Both the position numbers and the translations under genes were made by a program. Below are positions 1-13,406 of a DNA stretch of 25,842 nt, piece by piece (the first letter of the stretch is position 1; every line of letters starts with the position of its first letter). This DNA is from an uncultured Collinsella sp. (GTDB lineage: Bacteria; Actinomycetota; Coriobacteriia; Coriobacteriales; Coriobacteriaceae), in NCBI GenBank assembly GCA_900549065.1, contig URNC01000009.1, forward strand, positions 1 to 25,842, in the 5' to 3' direction. Under the pieces are notes generated by a model that saw nothing but the letters and a program-made list of their open reading frames with translations, was not told the DNA's origin and made no database searches.

Positions 1-377
1 AGATGAAGGTCTACAAGAACAACCTGGTCAAGATCGCTCTCAAGAACCAGGAGCAGCCCGAGCTCGACGAGATCCTCGCCGGCCCCGTCGCTTATGTGTT
101 CTACGAGACCGAGCCGGTCGAGGCCGCTAAGACCCTTAAGGACTTCTCCGCTAAGTCCAAGGGCGTCCTTGAGATCAAGGGCGGTATCTCCGACGGCAAG
201 GTCGTTTCCGCTGACGATGTTAAGGCTATCGCCGAGCTGCCCACCAAGGACCAGCTTCTCGGCCAGATCGCCGGTCTCATCTCCGGTTTCGCTCGCGACA
301 TCGCTGTCTGCGTCAACGGCGTTTCCTCTGGTCTCGCTCGTTCGATCCAGCAGGTCTCCGAGCAGAAGGCAGCCTAG
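1..377 (+). CDS. rplJ: 50S ribosomal protein L10, 5'-truncated
   Basis: This is the C-terminal part of ribosomal protein L10, which anchors the L7/L12 dimers to the 23S rRNA GTPase-associated region and so forms the base of the ribosomal stalk. The open frame runs from the window edge (first full codon at base 3) for 124 codons. L10 proteins are usually about 165-175 residues, so roughly the first 45 are missing. The segment KVYKNNLVKIAL matches the usual internal 'YKVVKNTL' stretch, so the methionine at base 3 is internal and not the start. The helical C-terminal tail that binds L12 is present (about residues 85-124 of the visible part). rplL follows after 102 bases, the normal order. Identity is confident; the true start is outside the window. 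Confidence 0.93.
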   Translation, partial: MKVYKNNLVKIALKNQEQPELDEILAGPVAYVFYETEPVEAAKTLKDFSAKSKGVLEIKGGISDGKVVSADDVKAIAELPTKDQLLGQIAGLISGFARDIAVCVNGVSSGLARSIQQVSEQKAA

Positions 378-392
378 TCGCTGTTTTCACCC

Positions 393-428
393 GCGGCGGC
401 AACGCCGCACCCCTGGCGCATTCGCGCC
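393..428 (+). other. Two tandem hairpins between rplJ and rplL
   Basis: The 102-base gap between rplJ and rplL contains two perfect short hairpins. The first pairs GCGGCG (393-398) with CGCCGC (403-408) across a GCAA tetraloop. The second pairs GGCGC (415-419) with GCGCC (424-428) and is followed by GTGTTTTAA. In other bacteria the rplJ-rplL gap often holds RNA-processing or partial attenuation signals that help set the four-fold excess of L12. That role here is inference only. The U-tract after the second hairpin is too short to call a terminator. Confidence 0.4.
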
Positions 429-479
429 GTGTTTTAACTGATCTCCGTGCACAGACACGGAAACCGAAAGGACTTAGAA

Positions 480-857
480 ATGGCTAAGCTTACCACCGAT
501 GAGATCATCGATGCTCTTAAGGAAATGACCCTTCTCGAGGCTTCCGAGCTCGTTAAGGCTATCGAGGACACCTTCGGCGTTTCCGCCGCTGCTCCTGCCG
601 CCGTTGTCGCCGCTCCCGCTGCTGGCGCTGCTGAGGCCGAGGAGAAGACCGAGTTTGACGTCGTGCTCGAGGGCTTCGGCGACAACAAGATCCAGGTCAT
701 CAAGGCCGTCCGTGAGCTCACCAACCTTGGCCTGAAGGAGGCCAAGGAGGTCGTCGAGGGCGCTCCCAAGGCTGTTCTCGAGGGTGCCAAGAAGGAGGAC
801 GCCGAGGCTGCCAAGGAGAAGCTCGAGGCTGCTGGCGCTGCTGTCACCCTCAAGTAA
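480..857 (+). CDS. rplL: 50S ribosomal protein L7/L12
   Basis: L7/L12 forms the mobile ribosomal stalk that recruits and activates translational GTPases such as EF-G, which is encoded further along in this window. The product is 125 residues, normal for the family. The N-terminal dimerisation domain (about 1-32, MAKLTTDEIIDALKEMTLLE) is followed by an Ala-rich hinge (about 38-55) and the C-terminal domain with the conserved stretch EFDVVLEGFGDNKIQVIK and GLKEAKEVVEGAPKAV. The ATG at 480 is chosen because a GAAAGGA ribosome-binding site lies at 466-472. An in-frame GTG at 447 would add eleven atypical residues. It sits in one operon with rplJ and is followed by a strong terminator. Confidence 0.97.
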   Translation: MAKLTTDEIIDALKEMTLLEASELVKAIEDTFGVSAAAPAAVVAAPAAGAAEAEEKTEFDVVLEGFGDNKIQVIKAVRELTNLGLKEAKEVVEGAPKAVLEGAKKEDAEAAKEKLEAAGAAVTLK

Positions 858-884
858 TCAGGCTTTCTCGCCAGATTTCTTTGC

Positions 885-917
885 AGACGGGGTTCGCATT
901 GCGAGCCCCGTCTTTTT
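885..917 (+). terminator. Rho-independent terminator after rplL
   Basis: A 13-bp stem pairs 885-897 with 901-913 around an ATT loop. One pair is a G-T wobble and the rest are Watson-Crick. The stem is followed directly by a T run (914-917). It closes the rplJ-rplL unit and separates it from galU and rpoB, unlike in E. coli where rplJL and rpoBC share transcripts. Confidence 0.88.
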
Positions 918-975
918 CGTTTTGATCCCTCTATTTTGTTGGCTCGGCATACAAATTGCTGCCGCTTGCGGTGCT

Positions 976-1004
976 TTGAGGTCGCTACCGTTGGGCGATA
1001 AAAT
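976..1004 (+). promoter_or_regulatory. Candidate promoter for galU
   Basis: TTGAGG (976-981) and TAAAAT (999-1004) are separated by exactly 17 bases, a good sigma-70-type match. A transcript would start near 1011 and give a leader of about 160 bases. The 313-base gap between rplL and galU otherwise holds the rplL terminator and a TTAACGTTAA palindrome (1061-1070) that could be an operator. I see no small gene in it. Confidence 0.45.
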
Positions 1005-1170
1005 TGCACCATTCGAGCAATAATTTGCGTTGACCTGCTGAAGAATGGCGCTTGCCTACATTAACGTTAATTAACGGCGGTAAGATAAACCGGTATCGCA
1101 ATTTGGTCTGCGGCCGCCGTGCCGCACGCACAGGGCGCATCCTGCGCCTGCGAAAGGATCCTTGAATAAC

Positions 1171-2079
1171 ATGAAGGCAATCATCCCCGCCGCCGGTCTT
1201 GGCACGCGTTTTCTGCCTGGCACCAAGTGCACGCCCAAAGAGATGCTGCCGGTGCTCGACAAACCGGTCATCCAGTACGTCGTTGAGGAGGCGCTCGACC
1301 CCGATGAGGTCGACGATGCTATTATCGTCACCTCTCCTGGCAAGCCCGAGTTGCTGAGCTACTTCCAGCCCGATCGCTCGCTCGAGAACCTGCTTCGCGA
1401 GCGTGGCAAGGATGCTTATGCCGACGCCGTCGCCCATGCTGGTGGTATGCCGGTCGACTTCCGTTATCAGTACGAGCCCAAGGGCCTTGGCCACGCCATT
1501 CGCTCTGCCGCCGACGCTGTGGCAGGGGAGAACTTCCTGGTTCTTCTGGGCGACTACGTTGTGCCCAACCGTGACATCTGCGACAAGATGCTTGCCGTCT
1601 CCAAGGAGCACGGTGGCGCTTCTGTTATCGCCGTTGCCGCGTGCGCTCCCGAGGAAGTCAGCCGCTATGGCGTTATCGCCGGCGATCGCGTGGGCGCTCT
1701 CGAGGGCTTCGAGAATGCCGCCGACGACGAGCCCGGTGCCGTTTGGCGTATCGGCGGCCTGGTTGAGAAGCCCGCTCCCGAGGCGGCTCCGTCCAACCTG
1801 TACATCGTCGGTCGCTACCTGCTGAGCCCGTTGGTCATGGACCTGCTGGCCGATCAGCAGGCCGGTAAGGGCGGCGAGATCCAGCTGACCGACGCCATGG
1901 CCCGCTCGCTCGACCGCGAGGCCATGTATGCCGTCGTCATCGACCCGCTGTCGGGCTACGATACCGGTACCCCGTCTGGCTGGATGGCTACCAACGCCCT
2001 CATGGCTGCAAGCGATCCTCGCTTTGCCGGCGCCTTCTGGGATGCCATCGACGAGCGCGGCGGTTTGATGCGCAAATAA
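1171..2079 (+). CDS. galU: UTP--glucose-1-phosphate uridylyltransferase
   Basis: The enzyme makes UDP-glucose from UTP and glucose-1-phosphate in the cytoplasm, feeding cell-envelope glycans and galactose metabolism. The nucleotide-binding signature KAIIPAAGLGTRFLPGTK is at the very N-terminus, followed by PKEMLPVLDKPVIQYVVEEA. LLGDY holds the metal-binding aspartate (many relatives read LLGDD), and GGEIQLTDAM lies near the C-terminal third. The length of 302 residues fits the family. Two starts are possible. An in-frame TTG at 1162 lies only 3 bases after the AAGGA site (1154-1158), while the ATG at 1171 lies 12 bases after it. I prefer the ATG because relatives begin at this point. The gene is a single unit with its own terminator, lying between rplL and rpoB. 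Confidence 0.93.
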   Translation: MKAIIPAAGLGTRFLPGTKCTPKEMLPVLDKPVIQYVVEEALDPDEVDDAIIVTSPGKPELLSYFQPDRSLENLLRERGKDAYADAVAHAGGMPVDFRYQYEPKGLGHAIRSAADAVAGENFLVLLGDYVVPNRDICDKMLAVSKEHGGASVIAVAACAPEEVSRYGVIAGDRVGALEGFENAADDEPGAVWRIGGLVEKPAPEAAPSNLYIVGRYLLSPLVMDLLADQQAGKGGEIQLTDAMARSLDREAMYAVVIDPLSGYDTGTPSGWMATNALMAASDPRFAGAFWDAIDERGGLMRK

Positions 2080-2100
2080 GCCTTTCGGGCATCGACATTT

Positions 2101-2134
2101 ACGGGTGCGGACTTCGGTTCGCGCCCGTTTTTTT
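2101..2134 (+). terminator. Rho-independent terminator after galU
   Basis: A 12-bp stem pairs 2101-2112 with 2117-2128 around a TTCG tetraloop, with two G-T wobbles, followed by six T residues (2129-2134). It starts 21 bases after the galU stop and isolates galU from rpoB. Confidence 0.92.
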
Positions 2135-2177
2135 ATAAGAGCTGCGATTGCCAGCCCTCTGTTCACAGAAAATATAT

Positions 2178-2189
2178 GAACAGGTGTTC
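2178..2189 (+). promoter_or_regulatory. LexA-like palindrome upstream of rpoB
   Basis: GAAC-AGGT-GTTC matches the core of the Gram-positive LexA (SOS) box, GAAC-N4-GTTC, and is followed by GA. It lies in the rpoB upstream region, about 80 bases before the promoter candidate. It also sits inside a larger imperfect inverted repeat, CAGAAAAT (2166-2173) with ATTTTCTG (2213-2220). A chance match of this core in a window of this size is quite possible, so the call is tentative. Confidence 0.25.
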
Positions 2190-2267
2190 GATACACATAC
2201 ATTTACCTGCGCATTTTCTGTCGAAAAACTTTGCTACTCCAAAAACTCAATCGCGTCAAGGCTTTTC

Positions 2268-2295
2268 TTGCTCAACGGTCGGTACCTGATAAACT
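2268..2295 (+). promoter_or_regulatory. Candidate rpoBC promoter
   Basis: TTGCTC (2268-2273) and TAAACT (2290-2295) are 16 bases apart, and the -10 is preceded by TGA, giving an extended -10 motif. The predicted transcript starts near 2302, giving a leader of about 67 bases to the rpoB GTG. It is the best match I found between the galU terminator and rpoB, but neither hexamer is perfect. Confidence 0.4.
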
Positions 2296-2368
2296 ATTAG
2301 GTTGCGATAACTGGCGAAGCTATGCCTCGCCAACCCACCGAGCATTTCCGTGAAGGAGGAAAAACCTG

Positions 2369-5860
<3,492 letters not shown>

Positions 5861-5866
5861 TTGACT

Positions 5867-10342
<4,476 letters not shown>

Positions 10343-10370
10343 CTTCCAAGTACGTTAACCGTCCTTCCAA

Positions 10371-10405
10371 AGACCCGTTTCCCAACAGGGGAGCGGGTCT
10401 TTTTT
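10371..10405 (+). terminator. Rho-independent terminator after rpoC
   Basis: AGACCCG (10371-10377) pairs with CGGGTCT (10394-10400), with an inner CCC-AACA-GGG extension, followed by a T run (10401-10405). It ends the rpoBC transcript before the repeat block, so rpsL must have its own promoter. Confidence 0.85.
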
Positions 10406-10416
10406 GGTGAGGAACG

Positions 10417-10604
10417 TTGCCCCGACGAGCACGTCGGATTCCCGGAACGGGCCGCCCGCTGTTTAAGTTTGTCGCGAGTTCCGCACGCAAAGGAAAGCAC
10501 TTAATGTGCTTTCCGTCTTGCGCAGGACTGTAGAGCAGCAAACTTAAACAGCGGGCGGCCCGTTCCGGGAATCTGCCCCCGCGCACAGAAGGGGGTTCCT
10601 TTTG
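10417..10604. repeat. 188-bp palindromic element, copy 1
   Basis: This copy matches 12592-12779 at exactly the same length with no gaps. A perfect 34-bp stem pairs 10438-10471 with 10539-10572. The 67-base centre holds a perfect 9-bp hairpin (10492-10500 with 10506-10514, TTAAT loop) flanked by conserved single-stranded segments TCGCGAGTTCCGCACG and CAGGACTGTAGAGCAG. The left edge has a small hairpin, CCGACG-AGCA-CGTCGG (10422-10437). The right edge has CCCCC paired with GGGGG then TTCCTTTT, which looks terminator-like. Short open frames here are not credible genes. The element could be a miniature mobile element or a structured RNA; I do not recognise the family. Confidence 0.85.
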
Positions 10605-10637
10605 CCAAAAAGGGACAGGTTTATTTTGGTAGGTTAT
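10605..10637. repeat. Inverted repeat at right edge of copy 1
   Basis: Bases 10605-10630 are the exact reverse complement of 12557-12582 (26 bp). The match continues for 7 more bases with one mismatch, to 10637 and 12550. The repeat abuts the 188-bp copy 1 directly and begins CCAAAAAGGGACAGG. It probably represents a terminal repeat of the element, or a recognition site for a mobile-element enzyme encoded elsewhere. Confidence 0.75.
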
Positions 10638-10650
10638 TCCTGCTTGAATT

Positions 10651-10680
10651 TGAAACATATCGCTCGGTCAAAGCGTATCT
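10651..10680 (+). promoter_or_regulatory. ECF-type promoter before the sigma factor gene
   Basis: TGAAAC (10651-10656), a 17-base spacer, then CGTATC (10674-10679) closely resembles ECF promoters such as the sigma-W class (TGAAAC, about 16 bases, CGTA). It lies about 50 bases upstream of an ECF sigma gene, which strongly suggests autoregulation, the usual pattern for these factors. The match is seen directly; its use is inferred. Confidence 0.6.
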
Positions 10681-10727
10681 ATGGTGAGGGCCTCATCAAG
10701 AATCATTAACGTCACCGGGAGATGATT

Positions 10728-11246
10728 ATGGAAGAACAAGCATTTAGACAGGCGGTTGAAGATCACCGAGATGTCGTGTTTCGAATCGCATTGACGTACC
10801 TGCGCGATCGTTCCGATGCCGATGATATTGCCCAAGATGTCTTTCTTAAGTTGCTCAAAAGCGATACGCAATTTGAGAGTTGGGAACATCTTCGTCGATG
10901 GCTTATCCGGGTCACGATCAATGAATGCAAATCGCTCTTTCGAAAGCCATGGAGGCGTGTGGAGGATATTGAGAACCTGGCCGATTCGCTTTCGGCGGCG
11001 CAGGATGAGACCAAGGCGGTCCTGTCAGACGTTATGCGACTTCCGGAGCGATTCCGCGTTCCCATCGTGCTCTATTACTATCTGGGCTTTTCGACCTCAG
11101 AGATTGCCGAGTTACTGCATGTACCAGCCGCGACCGTTCGAACGCGTTTAGCATGCGGTCGATCGAAGCTCAAATTCATCCTAGAGGAGGGCGACCGTGA
11201 AATCCAACCAAATCAAGCAGGCCTTCGAGTCCGTCCAAGCCGATAG
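10728..11246 (+). CDS. ECF-family RNA polymerase sigma factor
   Basis: This 172-residue protein has the two-domain layout of extracytoplasmic-function sigma factors, which redirect RNA polymerase to a small stress regulon. Region 2 is near residues 10-65 (VVFRIALTYLRDRSDADDIA, then QDVF and WLIRVTINECKSLFRK). Region 4 is near 103-150 (LPERFRVPIVLYYYLGFSTS, EIAELLHVPAATVRTRL), with the helix-turn-helix for the -35 element. The ATG at 10728 is chosen because GGGAG (10717-10721) lies 6 bases before it; an in-frame ATG at 10722 is too close. The gene overlaps the next one by 50 bases, indicating translational coupling. An ECF-type promoter lies just upstream. Base composition is visibly less GC-rich than the flanking rpo and ribosomal genes. 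The signal it answers is unknown. Confidence 0.92.
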   Translation: MEEQAFRQAVEDHRDVVFRIALTYLRDRSDADDIAQDVFLKLLKSDTQFESWEHLRRWLIRVTINECKSLFRKPWRRVEDIENLADSLSAAQDETKAVLSDVMRLPERFRVPIVLYYYLGFSTSEIAELLHVPAATVRTRLACGRSKLKFILEEGDREIQPNQAGLRVRPSR

Positions 11247-12273
11247 CGATCTTGCTGACCGTGTTCTTTATGCCGCTGCTGGTGAGCCGCTTCGCCGAAA
11301 GGGTCACGCGAAGCCTCTGTATGTTGCCGTGATCGGATGCCTTGCCGGAGTGCTGGCGACCGGAGGGGTCGCCTACGCCGTCGTCAATTCCAGCTATTTT
11401 GCCTCTGCCTGGGGAAACCATGGCAACGGAGAGTCCATTACCTGGACTCAAGGTGGCTCGTCGGGGACTAAATATACCTACACCAGAGAGTTTGGTGATG
11501 GCATCGCGCCCCAAAGCTTGGAGGGTTCAGTACAGAAGGTCAATCTGTCCGTCGAGGGCAACGGCTATACACTCGACATTCATGATATGGCTATCGATAA
11601 AAACGGTTGCGGTGCCGTGACGTTTACGTTGTCCAATCCAAATGGTGTTAACTACTACAAGCCGGCAGCAGAGACTGGCGAACTTGTTCTCTATGGTGAA
11701 GAAGAACAAGGAATCGGCACGCCCAGCATGAACTTCGGCGAGGAATGGGCTGATACACGCTGCACCATTGATAAAGACACATCAAGCGACACGGTCATTA
11801 ACGGCACGATGTACTTTGCATCTTGGAATCGCGATCGAGATTTACGACATGCGGTCACCTGGAATATCAGTTGGACGGAGGGCAAAGGTGAGGATGCGAA
11901 GGTGATCGAGGTATCGACGCCAGAGTTTAACGTCGGAGCGTACGTCGATACAAAGGGGCTCCGCTCCGATGACTCGCCTCTCGAGATCAGCCCGTTTTCC
12001 ATCCAGACGCACATCGATGATCTGGGCTATGAAGCAGTTGATCATAAAATGACCGTCAGCTACAAGGATGGATCGGAGCAGATTATCGAAGATGACGACG
12101 CAGGGGCGTACAACTTCTATGTTTCGATGGCACGCAATAGCGGAGAGAACATTTGGGTGCCAACGAAGTTGATTGATGTCGACCAAGTGGTTTCAGTAAC
12201 GCTCGAAGGCACACGCTGCACTTCAACAGGGGGCGCCGAAACGTCGGAACCCTTTGCCATTGTCTATTCGTAA
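11197..12273 (+). CDS. Membrane-anchored probable anti-sigma factor
   Basis: This 358-residue protein has a short cytoplasmic N-terminus (1-40), one hydrophobic segment (about 41-63, LYVAVIGCLAGVLATGGVAYA) and a large outside domain of about 290 residues rich in beta-type sequence. That layout fits the membrane partner of an ECF sigma factor: the N-terminus would hold the sigma factor and the outer domain would sense a signal. The outer part resembles the DUF4179-type proteins often paired with sigma genes, but this assignment is from memory. No zinc-binding HxxxCxxC anti-sigma motif is visible. GTG 11197 follows GAGGAGG (11184-11190) by 6 bases and lies inside the sigma gene, so the two are translationally coupled. 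One sampled 60-base line (11641-11700) has 28 G/C, against 38 for a line in rpoC. Confidence 0.75.
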   Translation: MKSNQIKQAFESVQADSDLADRVLYAAAGEPLRRKGHAKPLYVAVIGCLAGVLATGGVAYAVVNSSYFASAWGNHGNGESITWTQGGSSGTKYTYTREFGDGIAPQSLEGSVQKVNLSVEGNGYTLDIHDMAIDKNGCGAVTFTLSNPNGVNYYKPAAETGELVLYGEEEQGIGTPSMNFGEEWADTRCTIDKDTSSDTVINGTMYFASWNRDRDLRHAVTWNISWTEGKGEDAKVIEVSTPEFNVGAYVDTKGLRSDDSPLEISPFSIQTHIDDLGYEAVDHKMTVSYKDGSEQIIEDDDAGAYNFYVSMARNSGENIWVPTKLIDVDQVVSVTLEGTRCTSTGGAETSEPFAIVYS

Positions 12274-12279
12274 GATTTG

Positions 12280-12313
12280 GGGCTGCTTCCTGCTAGGGGA
12301 GGCGGCCCATTTT
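12280..12313 (+). terminator. Probable terminator after the sigma/anti-sigma pair
   Basis: GGGCTGCTTCC (12280-12290) pairs with GGAGGCGGCCC (12298-12308) in an 11-bp stem with two G-T wobbles, followed by ATTTT. It begins 7 bases after the anti-sigma stop. A second overlapping hairpin pairs CCCATTT (12306-12312) with AAATGGG (12319-12325). The T run is short, so the call is moderate. Confidence 0.5.
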
Positions 12314-12351
12314 GCGTTAAATGGGCGGTTAAAGCGAGCGATATTCGTCCG

Positions 12352-12486
12352 GTTTTCGGAAGTATGCGGCAAAATCCCAATAGGTCGACCACGCCGCATA
12401 AGCTCAAGCGGTCTGCCTGCGGGTTTGTTATCGCAAAATCCCTGTGTGCTCGGTAAGTTCAAAATTTGCCGCATACTTCCGAAAAC
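12352..12486. repeat. 135-bp inverted-repeat element
   Basis: A perfect 22-bp inverted repeat pairs 12352-12373 with 12465-12486, separated by 91 bases. GCAAAATCCC also occurs twice as a direct repeat (12369-12378 and 12432-12441). No credible gene lies between the arms. The structure is that of a small non-autonomous mobile element or a dispersed intergenic repeat. Together with the 188-bp copy, it accounts for most of the 682-base gap between the anti-sigma gene and rpsL. The remaining bases (12314-12351, 12487-12549) show nothing I can name. Confidence 0.6.
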
Positions 12487-12549
12487 GCCGCCGATTTCCA
12501 TATGACAGATGAGAGCAGATCACCGCTGGAGCACGGCGTTTCCCCAGAT

Positions 12550-12582
12550 ATAACCGACCAAAATAAACCTGTCCCTTTTTGG
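12550..12582. repeat. Inverted repeat at left edge of copy 2
   Basis: This is the partner of 10605-10637 in opposite orientation: 26 bp are perfect (12557-12582) and 7 more match with one mismatch. It lies 9 bases left of the 188-bp copy 2. The pair of inverted repeats points inward at the sigma/anti-sigma genes. Confidence 0.75.
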
Positions 12583-12591
12583 AAGGTAACA

Positions 12592-12779
12592 TTGCCCCGA
12601 CGAGCACGTCGGATTCCCGGGCCGGGCGGCACAGGGGTTAAGTTTGTCGCGAGTTCCGCACGAGCCGGAGGCCACTTAATGTGGCCTCCGTGCGAGCCAG
12701 GACTGTAGAGCAGCAAACTTAACCCCTGTGCCGCCCGGCCCGGGAATCCGCCCCCGCGCACAGAAGGGGATTCCTTTTG
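12592..12779. repeat. 188-bp palindromic element, copy 2
   Basis: This is the second copy of the element at 10417-10604, in the same orientation and of identical length. The main stem is a perfect 36 bp (12611-12646 with 12714-12749). The inner 9-bp hairpin is 12667-12675 with 12681-12689, again with a TTAAT loop. Eight base pairs of the shared 34-bp stem and three of the inner stem differ from copy 1, and in every case both strands changed so that pairing is kept. The right end (GGAAT, CCCC, loop, GGGG, ATTCC, TTTT) can form a competing terminator-like hairpin. The rpsL promoter begins about 55 bases downstream. Confidence 0.85.
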
Positions 12780-12833
12780 TGTAGGCTTTGCGGAAATGTG
12801 CCAATTTTAGGATACGCCCGGCGGCGTGGTGTG

Positions 12834-12862
12834 TTGACGGCACAGCTAACGGCACGTATCCT
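12834..12862 (+). promoter_or_regulatory. Promoter of the rpsL-rpsG-fusA-rpsJ operon
   Basis: TTGACG (12834-12839) and TATCCT (12857-12862) are separated by exactly 17 bases. Transcription would start near 12869, giving a leader of about 87 bases. The -10 lies inside one arm of a 9-bp inverted repeat (12808-12816 with 12855-12863), which may matter for control. Terminators upstream mean the operon needs its own promoter here. Confidence 0.65.
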
Positions 12863-12955
12863 ATCGAACTGCGTGTTTCGTAGGGGGATGCTGACCCCTC
12901 GATTCAAGCCGTTGCACTTTACAGAAAGCTGGAATCATTCGAGAAGGAGTACGCT

Positions 12956-13333
12956 TTGCCTACTATTAACCAGCTGGTTCGCCAGGGCCGTCGTTCCGTG
13001 CCCAAGAAGTCCAAGAACGCTGCTCTGCAGCACAACTCCCAGAAGCGCGGCGTGTGCACCCGCGTCTTCACCACGAGCCCCAAGAAGCCGAACTCGGCTC
13101 TTCGTAAGGTTGCCCGTGTTCGCCTCGTCAACGGCATCGAAGTTACTGCTTACATCCCGGGTGAGGGCCACAACCTGCAGGAGCACTCCATCGTGCTCGT
13201 CCGCGGCGGTCGTGTCCGTGACCTCCCTGGTGTCCGTTATCACGTCATCCGTGGCGCCTACGACGCTGCTCCGGTCCAGAACCGTATGCAGGCCCGTTCC
13301 AAGTACGGTGCTAAGCGCCCCAAGGCTAAATAA
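12956..13333 (+). CDS. rpsL: 30S ribosomal protein S12
   Basis: S12 sits at the ribosomal decoding centre and controls accuracy and streptomycin response. The product is 125 residues, the usual short form. It starts with TTG at 12956, six bases after AAGGAG (12944-12949), giving the typical N-terminus MPTINQLVRQGR. The conserved KKPNSALRK loop (43-51) has lysine at 43. The second decoding loop reads GGRVRDLPG, with arginine at position 88 where most bacteria have lysine. K88R is a well-known streptomycin-resistance change in Mycobacterium and the equivalent is known in E. coli, so reduced streptomycin sensitivity is plausible. It is the first gene of the str operon and is preceded by a good promoter. 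Confidence 0.98.
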   Translation: MPTINQLVRQGRRSVPKKSKNAALQHNSQKRGVCTRVFTTSPKKPNSALRKVARVRLVNGIEVTAYIPGEGHNLQEHSIVLVRGGRVRDLPGVRYHVIRGAYDAAPVQNRMQARSKYGAKRPKAK

Positions 13334-13358
13334 GCCAGATAACGTTTTGATACTTTCG

Positions 13359-13384
13359 CCGTGTGCCGCCTAAGCGCCGCACGG
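13359..13384 (+). other. Hairpin in the rpsL-rpsG gap
   Basis: CCGTGTG (13359-13365) pairs with CGCACGG (13378-13384) with one wobble. After a single C-C mismatch, CGC (13367-13369) pairs with GCG (13374-13376) across a CTAA loop. In E. coli, ribosomal protein S7 represses its operon by binding the rpsL-rpsG gap, so this may be the equivalent site. The fold is seen; the role is inferred. Confidence 0.4.
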
Positions 13385-13406
13385 TAGACACTTAAGGAGA
13401 TTTCAC

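Noticed and set aside
1030..1062. TTGACC with TACATT as a galU promoter
   Set aside because: The spacer is 21 bases, too long; the TTGAGG/TAAAAT pair further upstream fits better.
12466..12708. Short open frames across the palindromic elements
   Set aside because: They run through hairpin arms and repeats on both strands and owe their existence to the repeat sequence; none has a ribosome-binding site or a protein-like composition.
10417..12779. CRISPR array or integron attC sites
   Set aside because: There are only two copies about 2.2 kb apart with no regular spacers, no cas or integrase gene nearby, and no attC core sites.
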